From Trissonchulus latispiculum (lineage: Eukaryota; Nematoda; Enoplea; Enoplida; Ironidae), in the NCBI GenBank assembly GCA_030248195.1, contig JASAND010004219.1:1-64000 (forward strand): 64,000 nucleotides of DNA. Reading direction: 5' to 3'. Each line of letters starts with the position of its first letter. Positions within the stretch are counted from its first letter, which is position 1. Of the stretch, positions 1 to 11,862 are shown in pieces. The position numbers and the translations under genes were made by a program. The notes beneath the pieces were generated by a model that worked only from the letters and a program-made list of their open reading frames with translations, had not been told where the DNA came from and did not search any database.

Positions 1-14
1 TGTACTTCGTTCAG

Positions 15-1190
15 TTACGTATTGCTCCGCGAAGGCGCTCGTCTTGAGGCCGCCTGCATAAACCAAAGGCCCACTTCGGTGTAAAGGGACCCTTGGATGT
101 TTCCCCCCGTCCAGTCCGTATTAAACAGGAAGTTGTGCTTCCCGTTGAAAGTCAGATCGTCGGGTTTGAAACCACGAGGAACCCGGACACCAAGACCCCA
201 CCAAGGATCCGTGGAAGCCTTCCCGTAATAACTTCCGATGGTCTGGACCAGGAACTCCTGCATTTCCACGGACTGATAGAACGTGTGGAAAATGATCAGC
301 CGCTGGGTGAGCTGATCAGGACCCGACTGCCATCGCTCGATGCGACAAGCGGGCAGTGCAGCGATGGCTTGATCGGTGCTACGCTTGATAGCAAAGCCAT
401 CCTGATGGGGATGCTCCCTCACGGTGTCCATGACGACGTCGGACTGGCAGAACCAGCCCTTTCGTCCCTGATACAGGTGTTCCTTGGTCTGGAAACCCTG
501 GTTCTCGAGCTGCTCCACCGGCAACGACACATGCGGCAGATGATTGTGCATGAAGGAGAAGGCGTAGTCCGGCCCCAAGTAGAAGCACAGGGAAATAGCA
601 TTCGTCCACATTCGCGATGCCCTCGACATTGGGCCGATGATGATATCCGAGCATGGCCTTACGGACCGTCATGCAGCGGGTCCGAAGACGCCAAGCGTGC
701 ATGTGGGTCACGTAGAAGTGCTGGGATTCGTATATCGTCGAATCAGGTGCGGGTACCGGAAGAGTTCGAACCAGCGCTGCCATAGCCGGGCAAGTTAGGC
801 CATCACCTGCATTCGACGAGACGTGATTGACGGGAAACCTATGAACAGCTTCCCGTGACGATCACGGCAGTCATCGATGACCCCTCGCGAATGCCAAACA
901 GTACGACCACCGCCGGTCTGTTCAGGCTGCGGATCTGCCGTCATGTGGTTCGTCAGCTGGCTGTCGCGTCCACACCATCCGTTGCCAGATGGTGTCCATG
1001 AAGTCCGATGGGACCGCGTGGCAGTCGTGGGCGTTTCTCCATCCACTTCAGGTGAGGACCTCGTCACGAAACAAGGCCACCCAAAGGATGGAGCTTCTTC
1101 TCAGATGGATCTCCGGGATGTGGGATCCATGGAGGTTGTTATCCCGACATTAGACGATCGGGTCGTCAAGATAAGTCCATTTTGATCTCA
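15..1190 (-). pseudogene. ORF3 C-terminal remnant (third copy)
   Basis: This is a broken coding region of unknown function. Reading leftward, it begins near 1190 with an aromatic block (FMDTIWQRMVW) and crosses at least two frame changes. Its best-preserved frame runs 629-15 (204 codons). Its last 90 residues match, in order, the end of the 410-residue protein at 31241-32473. Shared blocks are TFYQS, GFKP and the spaced signature G-x2-I-x-GS-x2-TE-x2-LWF-x-Q. A further block further upstream in the protein also aligns (FMHNHLPHVSLPVEQLE against YMHPVEGGLTIPQVPE). No pol is seen beside this copy, because it stops at about 1190 where T-rich non-coding DNA begins. I see the similarity directly; that it derives from the same retroelement lineage is inference. 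Confidence 0.6.
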
Positions 1191-2408
1191 GCAACTTCAG
1201 CGGTGTGGGTTGCTCGTCTTGATTCATATAGATCTTTGGATCCAGATCACCATATATATCTAGGTTATCTGTTGTTTTGCTAGTTTTGCGGTTTTTGTTT
1301 TTTGCTGTGTTGGTTGTTGGTGTTGGTGTATGGTTGTGGGGGTATTTGGAGCGTCTTTGAATCTACATATTTAATCTCTTTGTCTAAATTTTTCTATGAA
1401 CCTATAATCTCTATGTGTAGTAATTTTTGAACCTGAATCTGCTGTACCTTCTGTGTTTAGTTTATACGAACCGTTTTTTCTCTTGTATTTTGTTGTTTTG
1501 TAGTTGCGAACCTTGCATTTAGTTTAGTATAGTCAGTTATTTTGTGAACCTATGTTTTTGTTATAACTATGCCGTATATTAATCATATTAGTTTTTTGTA
1601 TTTTTCTACTAGTCTTATGCCAATGACATTTGCTCATACTATGTACAGTGCTTTATTTTTGAGAGGAATCATTCCATACTGCCATATATATGTGTGCCTT
1701 ATATTGTCGAAAAACCCAGTGACGATTCACGTCATATGAAAATACAAAAAATTTCACCTTGGGAGGGCGGGGTTTTTCTTCCCATAGGACCTCCACCTAA
1801 CGGTGTGTATTTTCTATGGTTACTTTATTATTATGATTATTATTATCATAGGCAGTTTGCCTTGTTGAGCGACGGCCTGATAAACCCTAGCTCAGCTTGG
1901 TTTAACTTAAATTTAATTAATATTTTATCTGAAAGTTCAACTTTTATTTCTTTGTTAACATATATTAACACACTCGTTTGACTATACATTCCAAAGGAGG
2001 GTAACTCCTCTTTCCCATGAGTTATCTTTGGAAAGTCATTTGTGTTTTCATACTAAGCTACTTTCAATCCCAGTTAATTAATACGGTTCTATTTTTGTTT
2101 ACGTGTATTTTTGGCCAAACAAATACTTATGCTTAATTTTTATCACTTTATGCTTTAATTTTTGACTGTTGCTAGCGCTTTATAGTGCCTAGTATATGCT
2201 TAATCTTGTACTATGTAGTATTTACTCATTGTTTTTGTTTTTTCTACACTTGTTAGAATTGAGCTTATGGCTTATGACTTGCAGTTGCATTGTACTTGTA
2301 GCATCATTGCTCTGTACTGTTTGTACTTGTTGAGAGTTCAGCTCACGTACCAGTTCGCCATTTGTGCAGTGATCCTCTCGGGAGTTCGGATGGCGAGCCC
2401 TGGGGAGA
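1191..2408 (+). other. T-rich non-coding DNA ending in a polypurine tract
   Basis: No supported gene. The sequence is T-rich on the plus strand and ends with a short purine run, GGGGAGA at 2402-2408, directly before TGTAACGG. A purine run next to a TG start is the usual 3' untranslated end of an LTR element, so this stretch may be the 3' untranslated region of a neighbouring plus-strand copy. The same context (CTCTGGGGAGT then TGTAATGG) occurs on the minus strand at 29107-29125. Confidence 0.35.
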
Positions 2409-3152
2409 TGTAACGGATCAAGGTTGGAATGGTCAACCTTTCCGTTGCTGGCGGTCGTAGCTAGGCTAGCTACCCGCTTGGCTTCCTATAACATCATCAT
2501 GTGGGCTGGGACACGTTTGCAAGTCACGTAGCTCCCCCAACGTGTATGCGTGGGATTGGGTGGGTTCCCCCCCTCGTGACTTTGGGAGCTACGTGATTTG
2601 GGGGAAATTCTCACTAGGGGGCGCTCGTGGGAGGGTCCAACCCATACACTCGCTCCCCTATTCACTCTTGTTATTTCTGCCGTTACGTGCGCTTGCTATT
2701 TACCTGCTATTCTCCCCCTTTACTGTAAATATTACTGTGTCTCTCCCTCAGCTCTCCCCAGAGCTTGGTACGTTGGCTGACCCCCGTCAGCCCGCTGTAA
2801 CTGTAAGTTAGTATTTATTGTGTGTCTGTTTGTGTTTGAGGGATCATCCCAGTATTTTATTGTATTGTTATATTACTATAACTTGTTGTTCCTGTCTTTA
2901 TTAAAGTGTATTTAATTAGGTTTGAGTTTCACTGAGCTCCTGCTAGGTAGGTAGTTACATCTTGAGTGAGTGAGAGTGCGAGTCATCTCGCCCTTAGGAT
3001 CGGACTATTTACTGCGTATATTGTCTGGCGAGGCTGTCCCGACCGTCTCCTGTAGTCGGTCTGTTATCCATCTGTGCCACGGTCTCCGCGTCCGCTACGT
3101 CTGGGCGTGGTAACGGTGTTAGTACGTAGGTTGAATTACTAGCCCCGCTACA
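2409..3152 (+). repeat. putative LTR of the plus-strand Ty3/gypsy element
   Basis: The interval starts TGTAACGG and ends CCGCTACA. These are inverted terminal repeats with one mismatch and TG/CA ends, as expected for an LTR. A purine tract abuts the left end and the gag-like region begins just to the right. The bases after the right end (GTACCAGAC) could be a decayed primer site of the tRNA-Leu type, but that is weak. I found no second copy of this sequence downstream of 17.3 kb, so the call rests on end structure and position only. Confidence 0.4.
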
Positions 3153-3199
3153 GTACCAGACAAAAACAGTTAGAAGAAAAAGTTTTTCTTTTTGATAAT

Positions 3200-5381
3200 T
3201 TGCCTGCTAATCAGGCACAAGAAGTTGACGATAATTTGGTCATGTCTCAGTCTGCCACCACCCCCAACCCACTACTAGCTTGGGGGGGAGGCGGGTGGGC
3301 TCCGCGTCCGTCGTTTTCTGGGGTGGGTCGGGGCTCGCTCCGTCCCTCCCTAGTGGCCCCATCACCCAGTTCTGCTTGTGTAAATGTGCAAAGTTCGCAG
3401 AGTTCGGGGGTGGGTCGGGGTAGATCCCCCGGTTCCAACTACTCTGCGCAGTTGGGTCAGCTCTCTCCGGGGGCTGTCCCAAATTCAAATATTCAGTCTG
3501 TAGGTGCGGAGGGTTATGCAGCTATGCTGCAACAAACGTTTTGGGGGGCCCCTGGTTGCAGTCACGGAACAGTCACCTGTGCCGGTTGGGGGGCTGCCCC
3601 CCATCCCACGGGTGTGGTTTCCACACCAGAAATTCAGGCCCAGTGCGCCGGAGTTTATCCGACCACAGTTTGCCTTGCTCGCGAAACGACGGTTCAGAAC
3701 GTTGAGGGGGCGGATCCCCATTTGGTTTCGCGTTATGCGGCATCAGTTCCGTCTCAACATGTGATTCGTACGGTTGGGTCTATCCCTGCTGAAAATTCTG
3801 CCGATACCTCCGTCCAAATGGTGGGGGGGGGGAGTTCTGGCCCTGTTTCTCGTTTTGCGTTACCGGCCTCATTGTCGGAGGCTACCTTCTTCTGCTAGTT
3901 CTGATTTCCCGGTGGAGAGGGCTCTTCCTGAAGGGGGAGGGAGCTTTGCCTCTCCCTCCAATAATACGGTAGTACAGGTTGATACGAATGGGGGGCAAAA
4001 TTTAATGTTGAATCCCGCCCAGTCCTCGGCTCTCGCTACTTCCCAGTCCTCCGATGAACGATTCATTGACAATGCGTATCAGAGGGTTTTGAGTCCCAAA
4101 CAAAATCGGGGGCTCCCAGGAACATTTTTCTGGGTTGACTGGTACTGTGACGGGTACCCATGATACGCACTTGATTCCACTGGGTTATACTGGTGCCATT
4201 TATACGCGGTCAGTCCCGTTAGACCAGCCGGCGGGGGGGGGGGTCGCCGCCTCAGGAAGTTTCGTCAGAATACGCTTCCCCCCAGGCTCAGATTTCGGAA
4301 CCGACTCCCCTCCCTGTGGCGCATGGCCCGCAAATTGATCCAAATTTAGTTGTGGTCCGGACCTGTGAGCAGCAGGAAAAGTTCAGCAGCCTTGCCCATA
4401 CAAAGCGGTGGGGATTCCGGGACCGTATCCGCCTGAATCTCTGGATGTTGTCTACCCAGTTGTGGCAGTTCCGGCCACATTGAATCCCCCATTGGTATCA
4501 CCGGAATTTTATAATCGTGATCAGTCGAATCGGGAGGGCCCCACCTACCTGACTCTGTGGCCGAATACGTATGGCTACCATTTGTATTAGGGGGCGTGTA
4601 ATGGCCGCCTCAGCCGGGGTTGGAACGCCACATGCCTCAGGTACGTCATATTCCTGATAATACGTGCGAAAAAGTTGACCAGTATGCCTTGAAGGTGCCG
4701 AAAACGTTTCAGTATGAGGTTTTGGAACGTCAAGTCCACGAAAATCCTACTGTACATGAGTTAGAGCGTTCGGGCATGTGGTCTCTCACTCGGCAAGATT
4801 TACGTGGAGAATTACCAAATCAGTATATGCCTGGGCCGCCGCCCCCTGATCCGAATGCGGACGCCTACTGTTTGGCCCCGGAAATGGTAGCCCATACTCA
4901 AACGTGTGATTTTGTTGCTCAACATGCGGTGGTCATTTCTGGCCCGGGCTCCTCGGCCCCTGTGCGGCCTCAGAACCGGGTTTGGATCCCGGTTGTGAGT
5001 GCCGGCCGGGGGCCGGGAGGGCCCCCCCCCCCCCAGTTGCATATGCGGCCACCAGCTCAAAATTCGGTTCAAAATTTCAGATTTCCACAGAATCAGCCTG
5101 TCAGGCTCGCTTATCCTCAACAGCGGCCTGTATTGCAGCCTCGAATTCCACAAGCTCAGACGACAAATCCTCCTCCTTCACCTCCAGCCCAGGTTGTAGT
5201 ACGGCACACGGTTCCCCGCTTGACGGCTGCTCCAGCTGCCAATCCTTCAAATCCTCCTGGTCCGCCGCTTCCACCTCCGCCAGTCGTGCGACCTCCACTT
5301 CTGAGAGCTGCTATTCCAGTTTCCATCAAAAGTTGCCCCACAGCCGGTTCTTTCGACTCCAACGCACGTACAACCTCTTAA
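3200..5381 (+). pseudogene. Ty3/gypsy gag, long low-complexity N-terminal region
   Basis: A broken reading frame rich in Pro, Ser, Gln, Gly and Val leads into the gag core. Readable stretches are 3200-3898, about 3895-4163 and 4135-4590 in shifting frames, and 4620-5381. The last has clear Pro-rich repeats (PPPPQLHMRPPAQ, PSNPPGPPLPPPP). One frame change lies on an 11-G run at 4233-4243. I see no domain here. Its position directly before the capsid-like and zinc-knuckle segments is the reason to call it the disordered N-terminal part of Gag, which is unusually long for this family. It could alternatively be an untranslated leader with chance open frames, but the amino-acid bias continues across frame changes and argues for coding origin. 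Confidence 0.5.
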
Positions 5382-5391
5382 TCCTCCGTCA

Positions 5392-6941
5392 ATGCAAGCA
5401 ACGGATATTTCAGTGGCAAAGCATGATGCTTCCCTGTACAGAATGTATATCGATGTTTTGCGTGACATTCCCCGATTTGATCCGGACAGGATATATTTGG
5501 AGGATTGGCTGCCAAATTTCAAATCAGCGGCAACTATTCATAGAATTCCATCGGAGCAGTGGGCAAGGCTGCTGTTCAATAAGCTGACTGGGAAGGCCTT
5601 GATTTATGCATCCCGTTGTGGTCCAAGAGTCGCCGATACGTTTGAAGGTTTTGTCAATTTGTTGAAATCCCAATTTCCTCGGCCGCAGCTCTCAATTCGG
5701 GATGGGTATGTGTCTTTCGCTAGACTTTCGCTAGACGCTAGACACGCTATTTCAATTTGGCCGGATGACGCGTTGGAACGCGAACAACAATGTGTCCAAC
5801 AACTTTTTGCTGGAATTAGCTCCGTTGTTCATTGATCATGCCCCCACCATGGATCAAATTCTACGTAGATAAATTGGACTCCAGGGACTCAAGACCCTGA
5901 AAGCAGGATAGCTTGTGCTATTCAATGCCTCTATATCAGGTATATCAGGTATCTGCCGATGACATGGTTCAAGGCGAGGCTAATTCCAGTTCTAAACCCG
6001 CTATAGTGAAGTTGCGAGAGATGCGGGACTGGGTGGAACAGCAAATTCGGGACCGCTTTAACCAAATGGAGGAGGAACGAAAAGGGAGGTTGGGCCCTGT
6101 GTGTAAATTTTGTAAGAGGAAGGGGCATCCCCCCGAAAAGTGTTGGGACAAATACCCGGAATTGGCACCCCCAGATTATAAAGGCCGACCCCCACCTCGT
6201 GGAGTTAATTATGTCGGGGATGGTACGTATGTATATCCTCAGCAGTATCAACCTGTACAAAGGTATTATCAGGCCCCAGCTCCGGCAGCCTATTATGAAC
6301 AACCCGCGTACGTATATACGCAGGAGCAAACGGTGCCACCGGTGGTCCAGCAAGCTCTGGTCCCGGTACAACAACCGATGCAATATCAATATCAGGCTCC
6401 GGTGGCCCAGCAGGAACCTCCTCAGGCTCCTGCGCTCAGCCGAGCGCAGACGCCTGCGGTGGCGGCCTGCACGGGGACGCCGGGGTCACAAACGCAACCA
6501 TCGGTTGTTCAGGCTGTTCCGGCTCAGGCGGGTCCTCCCGTTTCTTATGCGGGTTTTGTTCAGGGTCCCTCTCAGGCCCCGACTAGTGCAACTGTCCAAA
6601 TTTCCGAAGCTGCTCCGGTTTCACAAAATCAAGCTCAGAGTTCAGTTTCGATGCAGAACGTACCTTCACAGGAGCAGACTATGCAAATATTGTCGCCTTT
6701 TCGTGTTGGTATGACTGAAGCTTTTTCAGAACCAACAGTTCAGACGTCTCCCCATGTTTTTGGGGTAGATACTTTGTCTGAAGCTTCAATGGTCGAGAAC
6801 AGGTTCGTTCATTTGTTTAATGTAGCGACTCAAAATTTAGCAAAATTGTCTTCGATTCATACGACCACTACAAATTTTATGGATACGTATTTTTGTGAAA
6901 TTCAGAAACAGTTGCAGCACATGTCTCAAATCTTGCACTGA
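5392..6941 (+). pseudogene. gag: Ty3/gypsy gag, capsid-like and CCHC nucleocapsid
   Basis: Gag forms the retroelement particle and packages its RNA. The first part (5392-5835, 147 codons) has the helical, Trp-containing look of a Ty3/gypsy capsid (RFDPDRIYLEDWLPNFKSAA, then LLFNKLTGKALIYA). It ends at a stop after a small internal repeat. The second part (5913-6941, 342 codons) starts with basic and acidic residues and carries a clear zinc knuckle, C-x2-C-x4-H-x4-C, encoded at 6102-6143 (CKFC, GH, KC). It continues as a long Gln/Pro/Ala/Tyr tail with TM-free low complexity. The break between the two parts and the displaced frame mark this as non-functional or mis-assembled. The knuckle and capsid-like segment are seen; the capsid assignment is by family pattern. 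Confidence 0.75.
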
Positions 6942-7189
6942 CTTGACCTTGACTTGACTTGACTTGACCGGGGAAACTTGACCCGAAAATCGCCGAAGCG
7001 TCTGCCCTCCCTCCTGAAACATGGTGTTCGGGGGAATCTCCAATTCTGGCGGGTTTTTTCCCTTTTGAACCGGCACAGGTGGCCACTCAGTCCGTGGGCA
7101 CGGAGACGGAGGTTCCTTCCGCGGAGGAGGGACCCCCTGCCTCAAAGGCTTTGAGTAAATCTTTTCATTCGGTGACTCTGGCTCCCACA

Positions 7190-8907
7190 AGTCCTACAGA
7201 ATGACATTCGGAGGCTATTTTAGCTGCTGGTGATAACACACCGGCCATAAAAGTCGAAATGGGTGGCCAGAGTTTCCTGGCTATCATTGACTCGGGGGCC
7301 TCTATTTCTATAATTGGCCCATGAGTATTGGAAAGGTTTGCACGGGCTCGTGTTACAGTCCGATTGCAGGAACTCGATCCTATTTCGGCGGTAACTTCAG
7401 CGAATGCTCCACTTAAATTGACGTCAAAATTATGTGCTACTATTGTAATAGATAATAATCGGGGGACGCGACATGCTTTTGAATGGGTTTTTTATGTCGC
7501 TCCAGATTTTTACAGGGAAATTTTGATCGGCACGGATATGATGAAATACTGTAAGTGGGACCTGCTCTTTTCTCGCAGATCGCTACATTTTCCAGGTGCA
7601 ACGGGAGAGGGGGTTTTTCAGTCACTTTTGTCGCCCGAAGAAATCCGTGCCGAGTGGTTTTCGAGCTCAAAATCACAGTCAGCGGCAGTTATGGCCATAG
7701 ACACTATCGTGCCTCCCGTCTCGGAAGTGTGGGCCTCGGCCCTCATTTCCTCCCAAAATTTGGAGAGTTTTTATTTTTTTGAGCCACTTGAATCTTTTAT
7801 TCAGGAAAGTCGGGTTTTACCTTATGCGGGAATAGTGGAGCCAAGCGGCAATAAAGTTGAAATTTTGGTGGCAAATCCTACCTCGACAGGCCTCCAGAAG
7901 GCTACCATTGTTGGCTCAGTCGAACCTGCGGCTGATTACTGGGCTCAGAATACCCAATTCTCTGTACCCCTGGTGGTGTCTCAAGCTCGCGTTAACGTGT
8001 ATCCGTTGGGGCAGGAAATGCTGTTTGCTGTAGATGTACGTATGGGGGAGCCCCCACCCCGGGTGGAGCTGCGTTTCGATATGTACGTACGGGAAAATAT
8101 ACTCGAAAATGACATTGTTCTCGATAATGAGGAGCCTGAAGATGTAATTTACGATTCTGATTTATTCTCACGATTTGATGAAAGTGGGGTTTTTCTTCAC
8201 GATCCCCTGTCTCCTCCAAAAGAGGGGGTAGGCGAGGAATGTGAGGCAGAGCTGGGGGAGCAGTCGCCTCTTGAGATGGTTTCTGGGAAAGCAGCTTTGA
8301 CTAAGGGTTTTTCATCGCCTCCAGATCCCGAGGAATGACTAAAAGAGGGGGTGGCCTCCCCTAAAGAGGGGGTAAGCCCCCCCTGTGCTTGAGACACCTC
8401 AGGACCTGAAATCATGTTTGTTCGAGGGGGATGTGCTTGCGCCTATTCCTCCGGTTTTTTCTACTCGTTTACCGCTGGTTCCAGTGGCTTTTGCCGAAGA
8501 AGTGGATTTCTGGGTTCAGGAGACGCAGGAGGGTCAGTCCTCTCTCCTTCCTGCGGGGGTTCGTTCGGAACCTCTGCCAGCGGCTCTTTGTGGGAGGTTA
8601 TCCCACGGAGGATCGGATCAGGATTTCGGCCCCTCCGAGGGATGCCTCCCCAAGGGCTGCCTGCCGGCGAACCGGAGGAGGACTCTGGTTCCCTGGTAGG
8701 TATGGAAGGGGCGACGACTGACTCGGCTGAGCAGCAGGTGGGAGCTGCCGTCAGCCCCCCCCCCAAAGTTCACCCATGGGTACGAAAAACTTTGTCTAGG
8801 AAAATTCACCCTGGGGAGGAAGGTTATGAACCCCAATCTGGAAAAATTTTTTCGAAAACCGTGTTCCTGAAAATGGTGACATTGTACGTACTGAACTTCA
8901 TGACCAA
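7190..8907 (+). pseudogene. Ty3/gypsy pol, aspartic protease and linker
   Basis: The retroelement aspartic protease matures Gag and Pol. The catalytic motif IDSGAS is encoded at about 7286-7303, inside the normal strand context (FLAIIDSGASISIIG). An in-frame TGA at 7322-7324 interrupts it six residues later. After that the frame stays open to 8338 and shows the flap and C-terminal strands, including YREILIGTDMM, the usual ILG-D segment. The stretch 8339-8907 joins protease to RT. It is acidic, rich in Pro, Ser and Gly, contains repeated KEGV units, and changes frame at least twice. No RT motif lies in it. Neighbours are gag upstream and RT downstream in the standard Ty3/gypsy order. Confidence 0.75.
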
Positions 8908-9624
8908 TTGGTAGAGCCTCTTTCAGTTTTGGACATGGGTTCGACTCCCACGTTGTCCGCTCTACAAAAACGTGCTCTCTTGAACCAAAAGATCAAATTT
9001 AAAGATTGTTGTTTGCTGCGTAGGAATCAGAGGCGTTTACGCCTCATGATTCTAAATTTTCCAGAAATTTGGGATGCAGCTGGGGGTTTCGGAAAAACGG
9101 ATATAGACTATCATTATATCGAAATTGAGCCGGGAAAACGCCCCATAAAAGCGAGGGCATATAAAGTCAACCCGGCTCAGAAGCAAATTATTCACGAAAA
9201 ATTAAATGCGTGGTTGGAACAGGAGCTTATACAACCCTCTCGAAGTCCGTGGGCCTCCCCTATCATTCTGGTTGCGAAAAAAGACGGGGATTGGCGGTTG
9301 TGTGTCGATTACAGGAAATTGAACGCGGTCACGAAAAAAGATTGTTACCCGATTCCCTACATTCATGGTCTTTTTGAAGCAATTTTGGGGCTTTGTATTT
9401 TTTCGAAATTGGATTTGGCTTCGGGCTTCCATCAAATTTCTATTTACCCGCCTGATCGGGAAAAAACCGCTTTTATCACTCATGCGGGGCTGTTTGAATT
9501 CAAAGTCATGCCTTTTGGCTTGTGTAACGCACCTAGCACGTTCCAACGCATTATTGATCGCATTATGGAAGGTTTCATTGTGTATATCGACGACGTTTTG
9601 GTTTTGGTACGTTTACGTAGCTAG
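8908..9624 (+). pseudogene. Ty3/gypsy pol, reverse transcriptase
   Basis: This segment encodes the RT fingers and palm that copy element RNA to cDNA. In order I see the SPWASPIILVAKKDG fingers motif, LCVDYRKLN, FSKLDLASGFHQI with the first catalytic Asp, TAFITHAGLFEFKVMPFGL, CNAPSTFQR and YIDDVLV with the catalytic Asp pair. The linker upstream matches the family (ARAYKVNPAQKQ). The frame closes at 9622-9624, four residues past the YIDD block, and pol resumes in another frame at 9703. That break would truncate RT before the thumb. The order and spacing are typical of Ty3/gypsy rather than Copia, BEL or LINE RTs. Confidence 0.9.
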
Positions 9625-9639
9625 ATCATCTGACTAGAC

Positions 9640-10446
9640 TTTTTGAGGTTTTTCTTCGCTGTTCAAAAGAGCACGTCACTCTGAAACTGTCAAAATACGA
9701 ATTTGGAAAATCTTCAATGTCATTTTTTGGGGCATATTTTGTCAAAAACTGGAATTTCTGCTGACCCTGAAAAAATCCGGGTTGTCCAGCAGTTCCCGGT
9801 GCCACAAAATGTCAAGGACGTACAAAGTTTTCTGGGATTAGCGGGTTATTATCGTCGTTTTGTACCAAATTTCTCTAAAATCGCTCACTCGTTGAATCGT
9901 CTCTTGCGGAAAGATGCTGAATTTGTTTGGGATGGGGCGTGTCAGTCGGCCTTTGAAACTTTGAAGGAAAAATTGGTGACGGCACCCGATCTTGTCTACC
10001 CTGACTTTGCCAAAAAGTTCACCTTGGCTACGGATGCCAGTTACCAGGGTATCGCCGCTGTGTTACAACAACAGGACGAGGCAGAACAATTTCATCCGGT
10101 AGCCTATGCAGCCAGGGCTTTGCAGCCACCGGAAAAGAATTATCATGTCACGGAGTTAGAGGCTCTCGCTATTTATTTCGGGATATCCTATTTCCAACAT
10201 TAACTTATTTTGAACGAATTTGATGTCATCACGGATCACAAGGCGCCGGAATACATGTTGGGGGATCAGGCCATCCCACGTACGGCTCAGGGGCGAATTG
10301 CCCGCTGGCGCCTCTTTCTGGCATCGTTTCGCTTTCGAGTAATCCAACGCCGAATGGGGCTCCCGATGCTTTGTCACGAAATCCTCCATTGTGGGCGGGG
10401 TCCTTCGCCGATCACCCCCAAATTCCTGAGTTCGTGGGATCTTTAG
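9640..10446 (+). pseudogene. Ty3/gypsy pol, RT connection and RNase H
   Basis: The frame 9703-10203 encodes the RT thumb/connection (FLGHILSKTGI, VQSFLGLAGYYRRFVPNFSKIA) and the start of RNase H (FTLATDASYQGIAAVL with the first catalytic Asp; VTELEALAI with the Glu). A stop at 10201-10203 follows YFQH. The next segment, 10210-10446, continues with VITDHKAPEYML, the third RNase H acidic motif. RNase H removes the RNA strand during cDNA synthesis. Loss of phase inside the enzyme means that this copy cannot make an intact Pol as read. The motifs are seen directly; the family assignment is secure. Confidence 0.88.
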
Positions 10447-11862
10447 TTGTGTTGGCCATAGAGGAATTGGAGGAGTCTGATGACTCTGGGGACGAAGTTC
10501 CGGGGGGGGGGAAACGGAAGGGGAGGGTAACCCTCCTCCGCCCCTACCCCGAAATGCCCCCCAAGAAATTTGGAAGCAGGCCCTGGCTGCTGACGAGTTT
10601 GCTTCTGCCATGATGAAATTCATGGTAGACAAGACGGTGCCCCAGGATCAGAAGATGTTCAATTATATACGAAAACATTCGGGAAACTACGAGGTTGAAA
10701 ATGCTCTTTGGTATACATTTTGGCTTACCCATAAGGGGGATAAGCGAAAAAATTCTCCCCGGTTGGTTTTTGTGCCCCAGGGGTGTTATCAGTACGTTTT
10801 GAAGGAGTGTCACGACGGACTTATTGGGGGGCTGTCATAATGGCAAGAATAAAATGTTTGGGGTGGCCGCTCGAAAATATTATTGGGAAACCTTAGCCAC
10901 GGATTGTGCAAAATGTGTGCAGGTATACCCGGTATGTGCGGTTTGTAACCCGGGTCCGATGAAACCTCAGGCTTATTTGAAGAATTTTGCCCCGGTGGAG
11001 GCACCTTTTGAGAGGTTGTCCATGGATGTAATGCACCCCCCTACCTCCCGGAAGGGTAATTGTAGAGTCCTGGTGATTGTTGATTTTTACACGAGATGGG
11101 GGTGGGCCTTTCCGATGAAAAACGAGCAGACTGCTACGATTGCAAAAATTTATGCTGAAAATATCGTAGCAGTGCACGGTCCCCTGCGGGAAATTCTTAC
11201 TGACAGAGGTACTCCATTTTGCTCTGCCCTCCTGACGGATCTATGCCAACTTATGGGTACCAAAAAGGTCCGGACGACCGCCTACCATCCTCAGTCTAAC
11301 GGGGCGTGGGAACGTTTAAACGGGACTATCAAGGTATGTTGTGAAAGTCTATGTATGCATTTCAAAGGGGGTGGGACAAATTGTTGCCACGGGTCCTTTT
11401 CGCTTATAGGGCAGCCCCTCATGCCTCCACCGGGAATCTCCATACTATCTCATCTTTGGACGCGACCCCCGGTTGTTTTCGGATAATTTTCTAACTGCTC
11501 CGGTCCCACAGGTCCGAGATTTCAATCCTGATTATGTCCAAGATTTGCGAGATCGTTTAAAGTATACGAGAGAGTTGGTGACGGAGCATATGCGACAAGT
11601 TTTACAGAAAATGAAAACTGCCTATGATAGCAAAGTCCGGGTGGTCGCGTACAAGGTGGGGATGCTCGTACGGAAAGACGTTTCTCAAGCAAACATCCCG
11701 AAAGGTACAAGCCGCAAGTACCTGCCTGTCTTTGAGGGGCCTTTCCGCGTGACCAAGATCATATCGCCTACAAACTGTGAAATTCAGTCGACACTACGCA
11801 CCGATCCTCCGGTCGAGAATATCCATGTCAACCGGCTGAAACCTTTATATCAGGACCAGTAG
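10447..11862 (+). pseudogene. Ty3/gypsy pol, integrase with GPF tail
   Basis: Integrase inserts the cDNA. An HHCC-type start is visible (ECHDGLIGG, then HNGKNKM, then CAKC), broken by a frame change on the 6-G run at 10826-10831. The catalytic core has D (SMDVM, codon 11025), D (LTDRG, 11202) and E (AWERLN, 11310), with exactly 35 residues between the second and third, i.e. DDX35E. A further frame change follows near 11.36 kb. The last frame (11473-11862) holds VFEGPFRVTKI, the GPY/F module found at the end of many Ty3/gypsy integrases, and ends at TAG 11860-11862. No chromodomain is visible. A long non-coding gap and ORF3 follow. Confidence 0.88.

Noticed and set aside
93..785. 230-codon plus-strand frame at the window start
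   Set aside because: It is the antisense shadow of the ORF3 remnant, whose minus-strand translation matches two other copies.
1694..1981. 95-codon plus-strand frame
   Set aside because: AT-driven composition in a T-rich untranslated region; no similarity to any ORF3, gag or pol block.
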